A stretch of DNA of 64,000 nucleotides from Natronospirillum sp965602035 (GCA_965602035.1 OZ271919.1:1798001-1862000); one strand, 5' to 3'; shown: positions 43,643 through 52,680, counted from the stretch's first letter. Notes: a model not told the origin generated them from the sequence alone. Program-made: numbers and translations.

Positions 43643-44061
43643 GTTACGCGACCCTGGATGATCTGCGCCGGCGCTTCGGTGAAGAGGAGCTGATTCAGCT
43701 CACTGACCGAGCCCACGCTGGCGCGATCGACACCGACGTAGTGGATCGCGCTTTGAGCGATGCCACCGCTGAGATGGATGGGTATCTGGCCGCCCGCTAT
43801 CAGTTGCCGCTCGGCTCTGTGCCATTGGTGCTGGTGCGGCTTTGTGCCGACATTGCGCGCTATTACCTGTACGACGACCACGCCACCGACCAGGTGACCG
43901 AGCGTCACAAGGCGGCAGTGGAGACGCTGAAGCGCATCAGTAACGGCCAGGTGTCGCTCGGGCTGGACGCCGAAGGCGAATCACCCGAGACCGCCGATGG
44001 CGCTGAGATGACCTCCGGCGGGCGGATTTGGGATCGCGCTGACAGCAAGGGCTATATCTGA
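43639..44061 (+). CDS. DUF1320-family head-tail connector protein (Mu gp36 type)
   Basis: A 140-residue protein starting SYATLDDLRRRFGEEELIQLTDRA, the DUF1320 signature, with the helical DADIARYYLYDD-type core (LCADIARYYLYDDHATDQV). Expected at the head completion neck. GTG start, overlapping its neighbour by 4 nt. Confidence 0.9.
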   Translation: MSYATLDDLRRRFGEEELIQLTDRAHAGAIDTDVVDRALSDATAEMDGYLAARYQLPLGSVPLVLVRLCADIARYYLYDDHATDQVTERHKAAVETLKRISNGQVSLGLDAEGESPETADGAEMTSGGRIWDRADSKGYI

Positions 44062-44612
44062 TGGCGGACGTCGAGACTCTGGACCCGGTGCAGGATGCGG
44101 TGCTGAGCGCCGCCCGGGCGGCACTGCCGGAGCTTCGGGTGTGCAAGCCCTATGAGGGCGAGTTCGGCCCGGAAGGGCCGACCAAAGGCGTGGTGAGCAC
44201 GCCAGGGTTTTTTCTTGCGGCGGTCGAGGCGCCGCCTGCGGACGTGCAGCCCGGCGATGGGCGATTGGCGCTGGAGGTGCGCTGGCAGATGTATTGCCTG
44301 GCGCGCAACGCTCGCGGCTCGGCCGAGCGAGGTAGGGACGCCATGGCACTGGCCGCGCGGTGGGCGCAGGTGGTGCAGCACAATGCCTGGGGCATGGCCC
44401 ACCAGGTGGAGCAGGCGGAACTGGAGCAGGTGCAGAACCTCTACACCGCTGACCTGGATAAAAAAGGGTTTGCGATGTGGGTGGTCACCTGGCGCCAGGT
44501 GGTACAGCTCGGCCCCGGCATCTGGGACGGCGATGAAGAGGTGCCCGATGAGATCTGGGTTGGCCAAGACGGCGAGAGCTTCCCGGGCGACTACGAACAA
44601 CAGGACACGTAA
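44061..44612 (+). CDS. Mu gp37-type tail/neck protein
   Basis: A 183-residue protein with ALEVRWQMYCLARNARGSAERGRD and VVTWRQVVQLGPGIWDGDEEVPDEIWVG, characteristic of the gp37/gp68 family, which sits between DUF1320 and the sheath in Mu-like phages. Likely a tail-completion or neck component. The start abuts the DUF1320 stop. Confidence 0.85.
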   Translation: MADVETLDPVQDAVLSAARAALPELRVCKPYEGEFGPEGPTKGVVSTPGFFLAAVEAPPADVQPGDGRLALEVRWQMYCLARNARGSAERGRDAMALAARWAQVVQHNAWGMAHQVEQAELEQVQNLYTADLDKKGFAMWVVTWRQVVQLGPGIWDGDEEVPDEIWVGQDGESFPGDYEQQDT

Positions 44613-44640
44613 CACGCGTTTAAACCGAGGTTAACGGACC

Positions 44641-44841
44641 ATGAAACAGCAAGAGCAGCAGGACTACACAGTGCTCAAGCCTTTCCCTTGGCCGGGACAG
44701 GCGCTGCGCGTCGGCGACACGGTGCGCATGCACCCCAAGCAGGCGAAGTACTACAACGGCACGCATCTGCGTCCGGCCGACCAGAAGGCGGCCCCACGCA
44801 AGCGCTCGCGCAAGAATTCGGAGGTGACAGACAATGGCTGA
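44641..44841 (+). CDS. DUF2635-like small phage protein
   Basis: A 66-residue basic protein: VLKPFPWPGQALRVGDTVRMHPKQAKYY, the DUF2635-type block found just before the sheath gene of Mu-like phages. Function unknown. It overlaps the sheath gene by 8 nt. Confidence 0.8.
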   Translation: MKQQEQQDYTVLKPFPWPGQALRVGDTVRMHPKQAKYYNGTHLRPADQKAAPRKRSRKNSEVTDNG

Positions 44842-46030
44842 TTTTCTGCATGGGGTCGAGCTGGCTGAGGTGGATGGCGGGCCGCGCACGATTGCGCTGG
44901 CCTCCTCCTCGGTCATCGGCCTGGTGGGTACCGCGCCGGAGGCAGAGGCCGGGGCATTCCCGGTAAACGAACCGGTGCTGGTGTCTGGCAGCCGCACCAA
45001 GGCGGCCCAGCTTGGCACGACCGGCACGCTGCCCGATGCGCTTGATGACATTCTGAGTGTCGTCGGCGCGGCCGTGGTGGTGGTGCGCGTTGAGGAAGGC
45101 GTGGACGATGCCGCAACCCAGAGCAACGTGATCGGTGGCGTGGACAGCGAGACCGATCAGTACCAGGGCATCAAGGCGCTGCTGTCGGCCAAGTCCCGGC
45201 TCGGTGTGAAGCCGCGCATTCTGGTCGCCACGGGCTTTGTGCACCAGCGCGAGGAAGACCCGGAGAACCCCGGCCAGTACCTGGCCAACCCGGTGGCTGC
45301 TGAGCTGCTCAATGTGGCGCAGACGTTGCGCGCCATTGTCGTGGTTGACGGGCCGAACACGACCGACGCCGAGGCGCTTGCCGCGCGCAACGACTTCAGT
45401 TCGCGCCGCGTGTTCTTCCATGATCCGTGGTACCGGGTGTGGGACACCGAGATTGATGATGTGGTCACCCGCCCGGCTTCGGCGCGCATTGCCGGCGTGA
45501 TCGCCTGGAACGATAACGCACGCGGCTGGTGGACATCGCCGTCCAACCAGGTGGTGCCGGGCATCATGGGGCTGGCGCGCGACATCGACTTCACTATGGG
45601 CGACCCGACCAGCCGGGCGAACCGGCTGAACGATGATGAAATTGTGACGACGGTCCAGGAGGACGGGTACCGCCTGTGGGGCAACCGCACCACCTCGGAT
45701 GACCCCAAGTGGGCGTTTCTGGCGCACGTGCGGATTCGCGACATCATCAACGATTCCATTCTGGAGGCGCACCGCTGGGCGGTGGACCGCAATATCACCA
45801 AGACCTACGTCGAAGACGTGGTCGCCAGTGTGCAGCAGTTCCTGGATCGCCAGGTGGCGTTGCAACGCATCGCCGGCGGCACCTGCTGGGCGGAGCCTGA
45901 GCTCAACACAGCGCAGGACCAGATCGCTGGGCGCGCGGTGTTCGACTTTGACTTTTCACCGTTCGGTATCGGCGAGCGCCTGACGTTCCGCAGCGCGCTG
46001 GTGAACGATTACCTTGAGGAGATCTTCTGA
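44834..46030 (+). CDS. Contractile tail sheath protein (P2 FI type)
   Basis: A 398-residue sheath protein (P2 FI is 396). It has the start FLHGVELAEVDGGPRTIALASSSVIGLVGTAP, ILVATGFVHQREEDPENPG, and a C-terminal sheath domain (WAFLAHVRIRDIINDSILEAHRWAVDR; ITKTYVEDVVASVQQFLDRQ). It makes this phage a myovirus. Its stop abuts the tube gene. Confidence 0.95.
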   Translation: MADFLHGVELAEVDGGPRTIALASSSVIGLVGTAPEAEAGAFPVNEPVLVSGSRTKAAQLGTTGTLPDALDDILSVVGAAVVVVRVEEGVDDAATQSNVIGGVDSETDQYQGIKALLSAKSRLGVKPRILVATGFVHQREEDPENPGQYLANPVAAELLNVAQTLRAIVVVDGPNTTDAEALAARNDFSSRRVFFHDPWYRVWDTEIDDVVTRPASARIAGVIAWNDNARGWWTSPSNQVVPGIMGLARDIDFTMGDPTSRANRLNDDEIVTTVQEDGYRLWGNRTTSDDPKWAFLAHVRIRDIINDSILEAHRWAVDRNITKTYVEDVVASVQQFLDRQVALQRIAGGTCWAEPELNTAQDQIAGRAVFDFDFSPFGIGERLTFRSALVNDYLEEIF

Positions 46031-46521
46031 TGAAAGACGTGATGCGTAACGTCGCGGCCTTTGTGGATGGCCGCAACCACGCCGGTGACTTCAACAAGGT
46101 CACTCTGCCGGAGATCGCGGTGCAGACCGAGGAGTTCCGCGCCGGCGGCATGGACGCGCCCGTCGAGATGGACATGGGCATGGGCGCCCTGCGCGCGACC
46201 CTGGAGGCCGAGACCTTCCCGGTGGCTGTGAAAAAGCTGATCGGTCGGCCCGACATTCCCCTGACGCTGCGCGGTGTGCTGCAGGCCTCGGATGGTACCT
46301 ACAAGGGTGCGACGGCCGAGCTGACCGGGCGGTTCATTACGGACAATTCGGGCGACTGGCAGCCGGGCAACAAGTCCACCACCACGCTCACCTTTGCGGC
46401 CAGCACCTACAAGCTGCGCGTCGGGGGTGAGGAGGTCTATGAGATCGACCCCGAGCGCATGGTGCGCAAGATCGGCGGCGTTGATCAGCTCGCCACCATT
46501 CGCGAACACCTGGGTATTTAA
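46030..46521 (+). CDS. Tail tube protein (P2 FII type)
   Basis: A 163-residue tube protein (P2 FII 172): MRNVAAFVDGRNHAGDFNKVTLPEIAVQTEEFRAGGMDAPVEMDMGM at the start and KLRVGGEEVYEIDPERMVRKIGGVDQLATIREHLGI at the end are family-typical. It starts one base into the sheath stop region. Confidence 0.95.
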   Translation: MKDVMRNVAAFVDGRNHAGDFNKVTLPEIAVQTEEFRAGGMDAPVEMDMGMGALRATLEAETFPVAVKKLIGRPDIPLTLRGVLQASDGTYKGATAELTGRFITDNSGDWQPGNKSTTTLTFAASTYKLRVGGEEVYEIDPERMVRKIGGVDQLATIREHLGI

Positions 46522-46532
46522 GGAGCCACACG

Positions 46533-46883
46533 ATGCTGGAAGTAAAAGACGGTACCGCGCGCATCGACAAGCGCACCGACATTGACGCCGAGGAGCTGCG
46601 CGAGGCCCTGGTTGATCGGGTGGACCTGGAGCTGCTGGTACCTCGCGAGTTTGGTGGCGAGAAGGTGGAGCGTCTCATGTTCGAGGAGCCCACGGGCGAG
46701 CACATAGAGCAGGTCTCACGCGCCGGTAGCGCCAAGGCGCAGGTCGAGGTGTCTTTCCGGGTGTTGGGGCAGTGTACCGGGCTCGGTACCGATGAGGTGA
46801 AAAAGCTCGGCGGGCGGGATCTTTCCCGGCTGGGGCAGATTCTGAACTATTTTTTGCCCGATGCCCGACCTGGGCAGTTCTGA
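46533..46883 (+). CDS. Tail assembly protein (P2 gpE type)
   Basis: A 116-residue tail assembly chaperone upstream of the tape measure gene. The 5'-proximal product ends at 46883. Near its end is the slippery heptamer T TTT TTG (46850-46856) in the correct phase, so a fraction of ribosomes should shift -1 into the E' frame, as in P2 E/E+E'. AGGAGC precedes the ATG. Confidence 0.9.
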   Translation: MLEVKDGTARIDKRTDIDAEELREALVDRVDLELLVPREFGGEKVERLMFEEPTGEHIEQVSRAGSAKAQVEVSFRVLGQCTGLGTDEVKKLGGRDLSRLGQILNYFLPDARPGQF

Positions 46884-47023
46884 AAGAGCAGATCGCCGAC
46901 GTGGCCTTTATCTACCACTGGCAGCCGGACTGGCTTTTGAGCCGGCCGGTGAGCGAGATCGCAGACTGGCAGCGCGGCGCAGTGCAACGGTTTAACGACG
47001 CATACGGAGAGCAACAGCAGTGA
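46850..47023 (+). CDS. E' frameshift extension of the tail assembly protein
   Basis: Reading -1 from the TTTTTTG site gives 55 codons to TGA at 47021: ARCPTWAVLKEQIADVAFIYHW, then QPDWLLSRPVSEIADWQRGAV and RFNDAYGEQQQ. The IADVAFIYHWQPDWLLSRPVSEI part matches the P2 GpE' family. It has no convincing start codon or ribosome site of its own, which supports expression as an E+E' fusion by programmed frameshifting. Its stop overlaps the tape measure start. Confidence 0.85.
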   Translation, partial: FFARCPTWAVLKEQIADVAFIYHWQPDWLLSRPVSEIADWQRGAVQRFNDAYGEQQQ

Positions 47024-49113
47024 GCGCAGGCGGCGGCACCATGGCATTGTCGGTATTGCTTCGGGTCAGAGATCAGTTCTCTGGCCCGATTCGCAATATC
47101 CAGGCACGCCTTGGCCGGTTCCAGCGCCAGGCCCAGGTGATCGCCCGACGCACCGGCTTTGACCGGCTCGCCAATTCGCTCACCCGTGCCGGGCGCGCCG
47201 GGGGCGAACTGTATCGCGCCACCGCGCAGCTCGGGCGACGACTGGCGTTTCTCGGCACCGCCGCCGCCGGGCTCGGCCTGGGCGTTGGCCACACCTTTGC
47301 CAGCTCCACCGAGAACGTGCGCATCTGGGGTGAGCGCCTCGGCATAGCGAGCGATGAGCTCCAGCGCATGATCTACACCGCCGGCGAGTTCGGCGTGAAA
47401 AGCGACGCGCTGCTCGATGCGCTGAAAGAGCTCTCAATGCGCACCGATGAATTCGTGATGACCGGGCGCGGCCCGGCCGCCGATGCGTTCGCGCGGCTTG
47501 GGTTAACCAGCGATCAGCTGGCCGAGGTCTCCGGCGATACGGCCGCGCTGTTTGATCTGGTGATGGACAAGATCCGCGAGGTCGAGAACGTGGCGGCGCG
47601 CCAACGCCTGGTTGATGAGATTTTCGGCGGTCAGGGCGGCGAGCAACTGGCGGCCATGGCGAGCGCCAGCGCCGAAGAGCTGGCCCGGCTGGCGCGCGAG
47701 GCGGATCAACTGAATGTGGTGGTGGGCGAGGAAGGCACGGCCGCCGCCGAGAACTACATGCGCTCCTGGCGGCGCATGAAGGGTTCCCTGCAGGGAGTGC
47801 GCAACATCATCGGCGCCTCGCTGGCACCCGTGCTGGGTGACCTTATGGGACAGCTCACCGAGCTCATCCAGGAGCATCAGCCGGCCATTCAGGCCTGGGC
47901 AAACGACTTTGCCGCCAACCTGCCCGACCGTCTGGAGCGGCTGCGCGAGCAGGTGGTGACACTGACTGAGACGCTGCGGCCGTTCGTGGACCGGGGCATG
48001 GAGCTCGCTGAGCAGTTCGGCGTGGTGAACACACTGGCACTGCTCTTTGGCGCAGTGATCGGCGCGCCCATTCTGGTGCCGTTGATCCAGACGACTGCGG
48101 CCATTATCGGGCTCGCCGGCAATGTGTCCTGGGTGGCATTGCGCCTCACGGGGCTCGCGCTTGGCGCCATACCCATGGTGGTGGGCGGGCTGAAATTCCT
48201 CGCCGTGACCGCTATTCCCTGGGTGCTGGGCGCGCTGAAGACCCTGGCTCTGGCCGTGGTGGCGCACCCGATCATGGCTCTGGTGGCGGGCATCGCCATT
48301 GGTGCTGCGTGGCTGATCGCCAACTGGGAGAAGGTCGGCCCCTGGTTTGAGCAAATGTGGGCGCGCTTCACAGGCTATGTGAGCGACACGTGGGATCAGC
48401 TCACGGCGTTTCTGGGCTGGGACCCGCTGGAGGTGCTGCGCGCGGGCTGGGGCGCGGTGACCGATTACATCGGCCAGGTCACCGGTGCCGTCGAGCGCCT
48501 GGTGTCCGGTGACTGGTCGGCGGTAATGGACCTGTTTCGTCTGTCGCCGCTGGGTGCGATCCAGTCGGCGTTCGGTGAAGCGGTGGACTGGATCAGCACG
48601 GTGGATTGGGCGGAGCACGGCAAGGCGCTGATCCAGACTCTGATCGATGGCATTCGCTCGATGGCCAGCAAGCCGGCCGAGGCACTGAGCAACGTGCTTG
48701 ACAGCGCACGCGAACTGTTGCCGTTCAGCGATGCCAAGCGTGGGCCGTTCTCGCGGCTGACCGCTTCCGGGCAAGCGATACCCGAGACGCTGGCAACCGG
48801 TATGGCGCGTGGCGAAACCGGCTTTCTGGCGGCGTTTCGCGATCTGGCAGCCGGCGGGCTGTCGGCCCTGGGTGATCAGCGCGAGCGCGACACGGTCACT
48901 GTGCCCGAGCCGCAGCTCGGCTCCGGGCGCATTGAGCCCGCACAGAGTCGGGGCGTGACGGTGCACCGGATTGATTTTCACCCCCAGGTCACGGTGCGCG
49001 TCGGTAATGACGCGGACGCTCGTGACGTGGGCGATGAGATAGAGGCCCGCCTGGAGCGGTTCATGGAGCGCGATCTGTGGCACCAGATCAAAGGCGTGGG
49101 TGAGGGCAGCTGA
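47020..49113 (+). CDS. Tail tape measure protein
   Basis: A 697-residue tape measure (P2 T is 815). The N-terminal part contains GERLGIASDELQRMIYTAGEFGVKSDALLDALKELSMR of the TIGR01760-type core. A central stretch of hydrophobic segments (about 340-450, VVNTLALLFGAVIGAPILVPLIQ onward) precedes a C-terminal region near LPFSDAKRGPFSRLTASGQAIPETLATGM, conserved in P2-like tape measures. GTG 47020 overlaps the E' stop; an ATG at 47041 is the alternative. Confidence 0.93.
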   Translation: MSAGGGTMALSVLLRVRDQFSGPIRNIQARLGRFQRQAQVIARRTGFDRLANSLTRAGRAGGELYRATAQLGRRLAFLGTAAAGLGLGVGHTFASSTENVRIWGERLGIASDELQRMIYTAGEFGVKSDALLDALKELSMRTDEFVMTGRGPAADAFARLGLTSDQLAEVSGDTAALFDLVMDKIREVENVAARQRLVDEIFGGQGGEQLAAMASASAEELARLAREADQLNVVVGEEGTAAAENYMRSWRRMKGSLQGVRNIIGASLAPVLGDLMGQLTELIQEHQPAIQAWANDFAANLPDRLERLREQVVTLTETLRPFVDRGMELAEQFGVVNTLALLFGAVIGAPILVPLIQTTAAIIGLAGNVSWVALRLTGLALGAIPMVVGGLKFLAVTAIPWVLGALKTLALAVVAHPIMALVAGIAIGAAWLIANWEKVGPWFEQMWARFTGYVSDTWDQLTAFLGWDPLEVLRAGWGAVTDYIGQVTGAVERLVSGDWSAVMDLFRLSPLGAIQSAFGEAVDWISTVDWAEHGKALIQTLIDGIRSMASKPAEALSNVLDSARELLPFSDAKRGPFSRLTASGQAIPETLATGMARGETGFLAAFRDLAAGGLSALGDQRERDTVTVPEPQLGSGRIEPAQSRGVTVHRIDFHPQVTVRVGNDADARDVGDEIEARLERFMERDLWHQIKGVGEGS

Positions 49114-49613
49114 TGGTCGATGTCGTGTCCGGATTGCGCAACATCAGCCGCGTGCGGGAGGGCCTGGAAGCGGTACGCGACCAGGTGACCAATCGCGACC
49201 GGGTCATGATGATGCTGGGCCCCTATATGTTCAGCGTCGGCACGGCCGCGCCGCAGCAGATCGACCGCTCGGCGCGATTTTCCTGGCCGGCACAGAGCCG
49301 GATCGGGCGGCGCCCGTTGCTCCAGTGGACGGGCCCCGGTGCCGAGCTGATGACAATCGATGGGGTGATGTACCCCGAGTACAAGGGCGGCCTGCGCCAG
49401 ATGCAGGCGCTGCGCGAGCTGGCCGGTACCGGCCGGCGGTGGATTCTGGTGGACGGCCTGGGCGTGGTCTACGGGCTGTTTGCGATTAAGCAGGTGGATG
49501 AGACCGGCACGCTGCATACGAAATTCGGCTCCCCGAAGCGCATCGAGTTCCAGTTGCAACTGGAATACGCGGGCGACGCGGGTGACACCGATGAAGCGGA
49601 GGATGAAGACTGA
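49113..49613 (+). CDS. Tail protein U (P2 gpU type)
   Basis: A 166-residue tail terminator/completion protein (P2 U 159): MMLGPYMFSVGTAAPQQIDRSARFSWPAQ, GPGAELMTIDGVMYPEYKGG and RWILVDGLGVVYGLFAIKQVDET are family blocks. The acidic tail is EADED-like. Starts on the last base of the tape measure stop (TGATGG). Confidence 0.93.
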   Translation: MVDVVSGLRNISRVREGLEAVRDQVTNRDRVMMMLGPYMFSVGTAAPQQIDRSARFSWPAQSRIGRRPLLQWTGPGAELMTIDGVMYPEYKGGLRQMQALRELAGTGRRWILVDGLGVVYGLFAIKQVDETGTLHTKFGSPKRIEFQLQLEYAGDAGDTDEAEDED

Positions 49614-49987
49614 TGCAGACCCGTACCGACAAGCGCGACCCGCAGTTCCATCGCATTGCCCATGACGCCTCGCTCGGCCTGGTGTTGGCGGCGCTGCACG
49701 TAGACAAGACGATCGGTGGCGATGATCTGACAGACACGCTGACCGGCTCCGGCCGGGCACTGGCCTGGTTGGAATCACACGGCTACGTGCAGATTGCGCG
49801 CTATGCGAGCACCCGGCCGCGCCAGATTGCGGCAGTGACACCCAGGGGCGCGGCGGTACTGCGCAAGCCGGTGGAGGGTGGCGAGACGCTGGGCGGCCAC
49901 TTGAGCCGTTTGCTGAAGCGGAGCAACCCGCCGCTGCGCACCCTGCCGTCTGTGCTCGCCTGGGCGTTTTATGGGGCGGAGCGATGA
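49613..49987 (+). CDS. Phage protein between gpU and gpX, winged-helix-like
   Basis: A 124-residue basic protein of unknown role. ALAWLESHGYVQIARYASTRPRQIAAVTPRGAAVLRK resembles a winged-helix wing. It lies in the tail operon, with ATG overlapping the U stop and its own stop overlapping gpX. It could be a tail component or a small regulator. Confidence 0.72.
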   Translation: MQTRTDKRDPQFHRIAHDASLGLVLAALHVDKTIGGDDLTDTLTGSGRALAWLESHGYVQIARYASTRPRQIAAVTPRGAAVLRKPVEGGETLGGHLSRLLKRSNPPLRTLPSVLAWAFYGAER

Positions 49988-50202
49988 GCCAGCAGTACCG
50001 AGCCGCCGAGGGCGAGACCGTCGACCAGATCTGCCGGCATTACTACGGCTACAGCAGCGGCGCGATCGAGGCGGTGTACAACGCGAACCCGGGGCTGGCC
50101 GAACATGGACCGTTTCTGCCGGCCGGGATTGTGATCACGCTGCCGGTGTTGACGGCACGTCAAGAGCGAAAAACAGGCAAGAAGGTAGAGCTGTGGGATT
50201 AG
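49984..50202 (+). CDS. Tail protein X (P2 gpX type, LysM-like)
   Basis: A 72-residue protein (P2 X 67) of the LysM-like gpX family: EGETVDQICRHYYGYSSGAIEAVYNANPGLAEHGPFLPAGIVITLP. Connects baseplate/tube assembly. Its end overlaps the 3' end of the opposite-strand lipoprotein gene by 4 nt. Confidence 0.93.
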   Translation: MSQQYRAAEGETVDQICRHYYGYSSGAIEAVYNANPGLAEHGPFLPAGIVITLPVLTARQERKTGKKVELWD

Positions 50203-50474
50203 TTCAGAAGTTCGTCGCAAGAGTATTCAGTGACTTCGCCGGTGCGGTGGTCAGTGACGCGGGTGGCGCTGTAGTCGTCTTCCCACGCATGAGTGCTGGA
50301 GTTGCAGGCGCCGGTTGCGTGCCACTTCGGTCTGTTGTCCGCGTGGCCATGGATCTCCCACTGGCCCTCCAGTTCAGTTTCTACCGTGTATCGCGGTTCG
50401 CCGTTGACTTCCCAGGGCTGCGAGACACAACCGGCGAGCAAAAGGACAGCCAGAACAGGAATGAGTTTTGACAT
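50199..50474 (-). CDS. Opposite-strand phage lipoprotein (moron candidate)
   Basis: A 91-residue lipoprotein: signal SKLIPVLAVLLLAGC with lipobox LLAGC, then a small beta-rich domain (YTVETELEGQWEIHGHADNRPKWHATGACNSSTHAWEDDYSATRVTDHRTGEVTEYSC) with paired cysteines. It is inserted tail-to-tail with gpX and divergent from gpD, in an otherwise unidirectional tail operon. Such orientation is typical of lysogenic-conversion genes, and envelope lipoproteins often block superinfection. That role is inferred. Confidence 0.8.
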   Translation of the reverse strand: MSKLIPVLAVLLLAGCVSQPWEVNGEPRYTVETELEGQWEIHGHADNRPKWHATGACNSSTHAWEDDYSATRVTDHRTGEVTEYSCDELLN

Positions 50475-50486
50475 GGTGAGCACCCA

Positions 50487-51461
50487 ATGAATCAGCAACG
50501 ACCATTCTTAAAGATAACCAAAGACAGCGCCGGTGTCACGTCCACACTCAAGGATGACTACGTCCAGGAGGCGCGCCTGGAAGACTTGAGCGGCGAGCAA
50601 TCGGACGCCCTGGAGCTGGAGCTGCTACTGCCGCCGGGCGCTGAATGGCCCGAGTTTGGGGAAGAGTTCGAGTGCAAAATTGGCTATGCCGGCGATGACG
50701 ATGAGCCTCTAAAGTATGTCCAAAGGGGGCGCTACACCGTCGACCAGATGGCCCTGGAGGGCCCGCCGAACCTGCTGCGCGTGAGCGCGACCTCGGCCAA
50801 TTTCTCCAGCGCAGTGCGCGCCCCGAAAGAGCGCAGCTTCAACCAGCGCACGCTGTTTTCGATTGTCGAAGAGATCGCGGGCGAGCACGACTTCGATGTG
50901 CACTTTGAGCCTGCGTCGCTGGGTGAGGTGTTGGTGGATCATGTGGACCAGACCGGTGAGAGCGACCTGCAGTTCGTGCATGACCTGGCGGAGACCTACG
51001 GCGCCATGTTCAAGCCGGTCGACGGCAAGTGGGTGATGGTGAGCTATGAGCGCCCGACCGAGGCGGTGGCCGTGATTCGCCCTGAAGACGTGAGCCGGTT
51101 TCGCACGCACCACATTTCGAGGCGCGTGTATCGCAGCGTGAAGGCGTTTTACCAGGACCTGGAGAAAGCCAACCGCGTGGCGGTGGTGGTGGGCGATGGT
51201 GAGCCGCAACTGGTGTTGCCCACGCCCACTGTGCGCCAGGAGACGGCCGAGGCCAAGGCGCGCGCGGCACTGATCAAGAGCCGCCGCGAGTCACGCCAGG
51301 CGTCGATCACGATGCCCGGGCGCCCCGATCTCGGCAGCCAGGAAGTGGTTGAGCTCCGAGGGTTCGGCGGCCTGGCGGATGACCTGTGGCGCATCAAGAG
51401 CAATGTGCACAAGCAGAACAAGCGCGGCTACACCAGCCGCCTTGAGCTGGAGGGCGTGTAA
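50487..51461 (+). CDS. Tail hub protein, late control D family (P2 gpD)
   Basis: A 324-residue baseplate hub protein (P2 D 387). GDDDEPLKYVQRGRYTVDQMALEGPPNLLRVSATSANF and LVDHVDQTGESDLQFVHDLAETYGAMFKPVDGKWVMV are diagnostic. It forms the hub under the tube together with V. Starts 12 nt from the divergent lipoprotein gene, so its ribosome site (AATGAGCACCC region) is weak. Confidence 0.92.
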   Translation: MNQQRPFLKITKDSAGVTSTLKDDYVQEARLEDLSGEQSDALELELLLPPGAEWPEFGEEFECKIGYAGDDDEPLKYVQRGRYTVDQMALEGPPNLLRVSATSANFSSAVRAPKERSFNQRTLFSIVEEIAGEHDFDVHFEPASLGEVLVDHVDQTGESDLQFVHDLAETYGAMFKPVDGKWVMVSYERPTEAVAVIRPEDVSRFRTHHISRRVYRSVKAFYQDLEKANRVAVVVGDGEPQLVLPTPTVRQETAEAKARAALIKSRRESRQASITMPGRPDLGSQEVVELRGFGGLADDLWRIKSNVHKQNKRGYTSRLELEGV

Positions 51462-51790
51462 TGCGCGGCATGAGCCGGAGCACAGGGCGAGCGATTGAAG
51501 GCGTGGAGTACCTGCGCCAGCGGATCACGGACGTGCTCACCACGCCCGTGGGTACCGTGCCCCTGCGTCCGCGCTATGGCAGCCAGCTATTTGCCCTGGT
51601 GGATGACCCGGTGGATGACCGGTTTCGGGTCGAGGTGGTGTCGTCGGTCGCAGAAGCGCTGAGCGCGTACATCACTGATTTTCGCCTGGAGCGGGTGCGC
51701 CTGGTTGAGGTGACTGATCGCGGCCCGGTGTTTGATCTGGAGGGCGTGTACTTGCCCGACGGGCGGCGCGTGCAACTGGAGCGAGTATGA
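51461..51790 (+). CDS. Baseplate wedge protein W (P2 gpW/T4 gp25 type)
   Basis: A 109-residue gp25-like wedge protein: GVEYLRQRITDVLTTPVGTVPLRPRYGSQLFALVDDPVDDRF is the conserved block. ATG overlaps the D stop (TAATG). P2 W is 115 residues. Confidence 0.94.
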   Translation: MRGMSRSTGRAIEGVEYLRQRITDVLTTPVGTVPLRPRYGSQLFALVDDPVDDRFRVEVVSSVAEALSAYITDFRLERVRLVEVTDRGPVFDLEGVYLPDGRRVQLERV

Positions 51791-52680
51791 CCGAGCAACT
51801 GGACAACAACACAGTGGATCTGAGCCGCCTGCCAGCGCCGGCGGTTGTCGAGGAGTTGTCGGTGGAGGCGATCTTCCAGGAGCAGCTGGCCGACTACCTT
51901 GCGCACGACCCGTCCCTGAGCGCTCCGAGCCCCGCTGACCCGGCCTATAAAGTGCTGTTAACCACCAGTTACAGAGAGTTTCTGGTGCGCCAACGCGTAA
52001 ACGATGCGGCGCAGTCGCTTCTGCTGCCCTACGCCAAAGGGCCGGATCTCGATCAGATCGGCGTGACCCGGTTTGGTGTGCAACGCCTGGTGATTGATGA
52101 GGGTGACCCGAGCGCAAACCCACCGGTGCCGGCTGAGATGGAGAGCGATGAGGCGTATCTTCGCCGCATTCTGATTGCGCCGGATCGCCACTCCACCGCC
52201 GGCGCTGAGGACTCTTATGTGTTCCATGCACTGTCGGCAGACGGCCAGGTGAAGGACGTGACGGCCATCAACGGAGGTGCCGGGCGAGTACTGATCACCG
52301 TGCTGTCACGCGACGGCGACGGCTCGGCCGACTCTGCGCTGCTTGATGCGGTGGATGCGGCGGTGACACCGCAACGTGTACGCCCGCTCAATGATGGTGT
52401 GCAGGTCGAGAGCGCGGCGATTGAGCACTATGAGATACAAGCAACACTGACTGTACGCGCTGGGCCGGATGCTGACGTGGTGCGCAGCGCCGCTATCGCT
52501 GCGGCCGAAGATTACGCTGCCAAGCGTCATGCATTGGGCGAGGACGTGTATCGAGACAAAGTGCTCAGCGTGCTCTATGTGGAGGGCGTTGAGTACGTCG
52601 ACCTGGTTGAGCCGCAGGCTGACATCACCTGCAGTCGCACTGAGGCAGCCTGGTGCGCCGGCATTGAGGTGACCGTATGA
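51787..52680 (+). CDS. Baseplate assembly protein J (P2 gpJ type)
   Basis: A 297-residue baseplate J protein (P2 J 302) with VNDAAQSLLLPYAKGPDLDQIGVTRFGVQR, ESDEAYLRRILIAPDRHSTAGAEDSYVFHALSAD and VRPLNDGVQVESA. It builds the wedge with W and I. Coupled to both neighbours by ATGA overlaps. Confidence 0.95.
   Translation: MTEQLDNNTVDLSRLPAPAVVEELSVEAIFQEQLADYLAHDPSLSAPSPADPAYKVLLTTSYREFLVRQRVNDAAQSLLLPYAKGPDLDQIGVTRFGVQRLVIDEGDPSANPPVPAEMESDEAYLRRILIAPDRHSTAGAEDSYVFHALSADGQVKDVTAINGGAGRVLITVLSRDGDGSADSALLDAVDAAVTPQRVRPLNDGVQVESAAIEHYEIQATLTVRAGPDADVVRSAAIAAAEDYAAKRHALGEDVYRDKVLSVLYVEGVEYVDLVEPQADITCSRTEAAWCAGIEVTV

Noticed and set aside
47503..49083. A 526-codon leftward frame across the tape measure gene
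   Set aside because: Shadow of a GC-rich gene: His/Arg/Gln-rich composition, no start signal, and the tape measure gene is certain.
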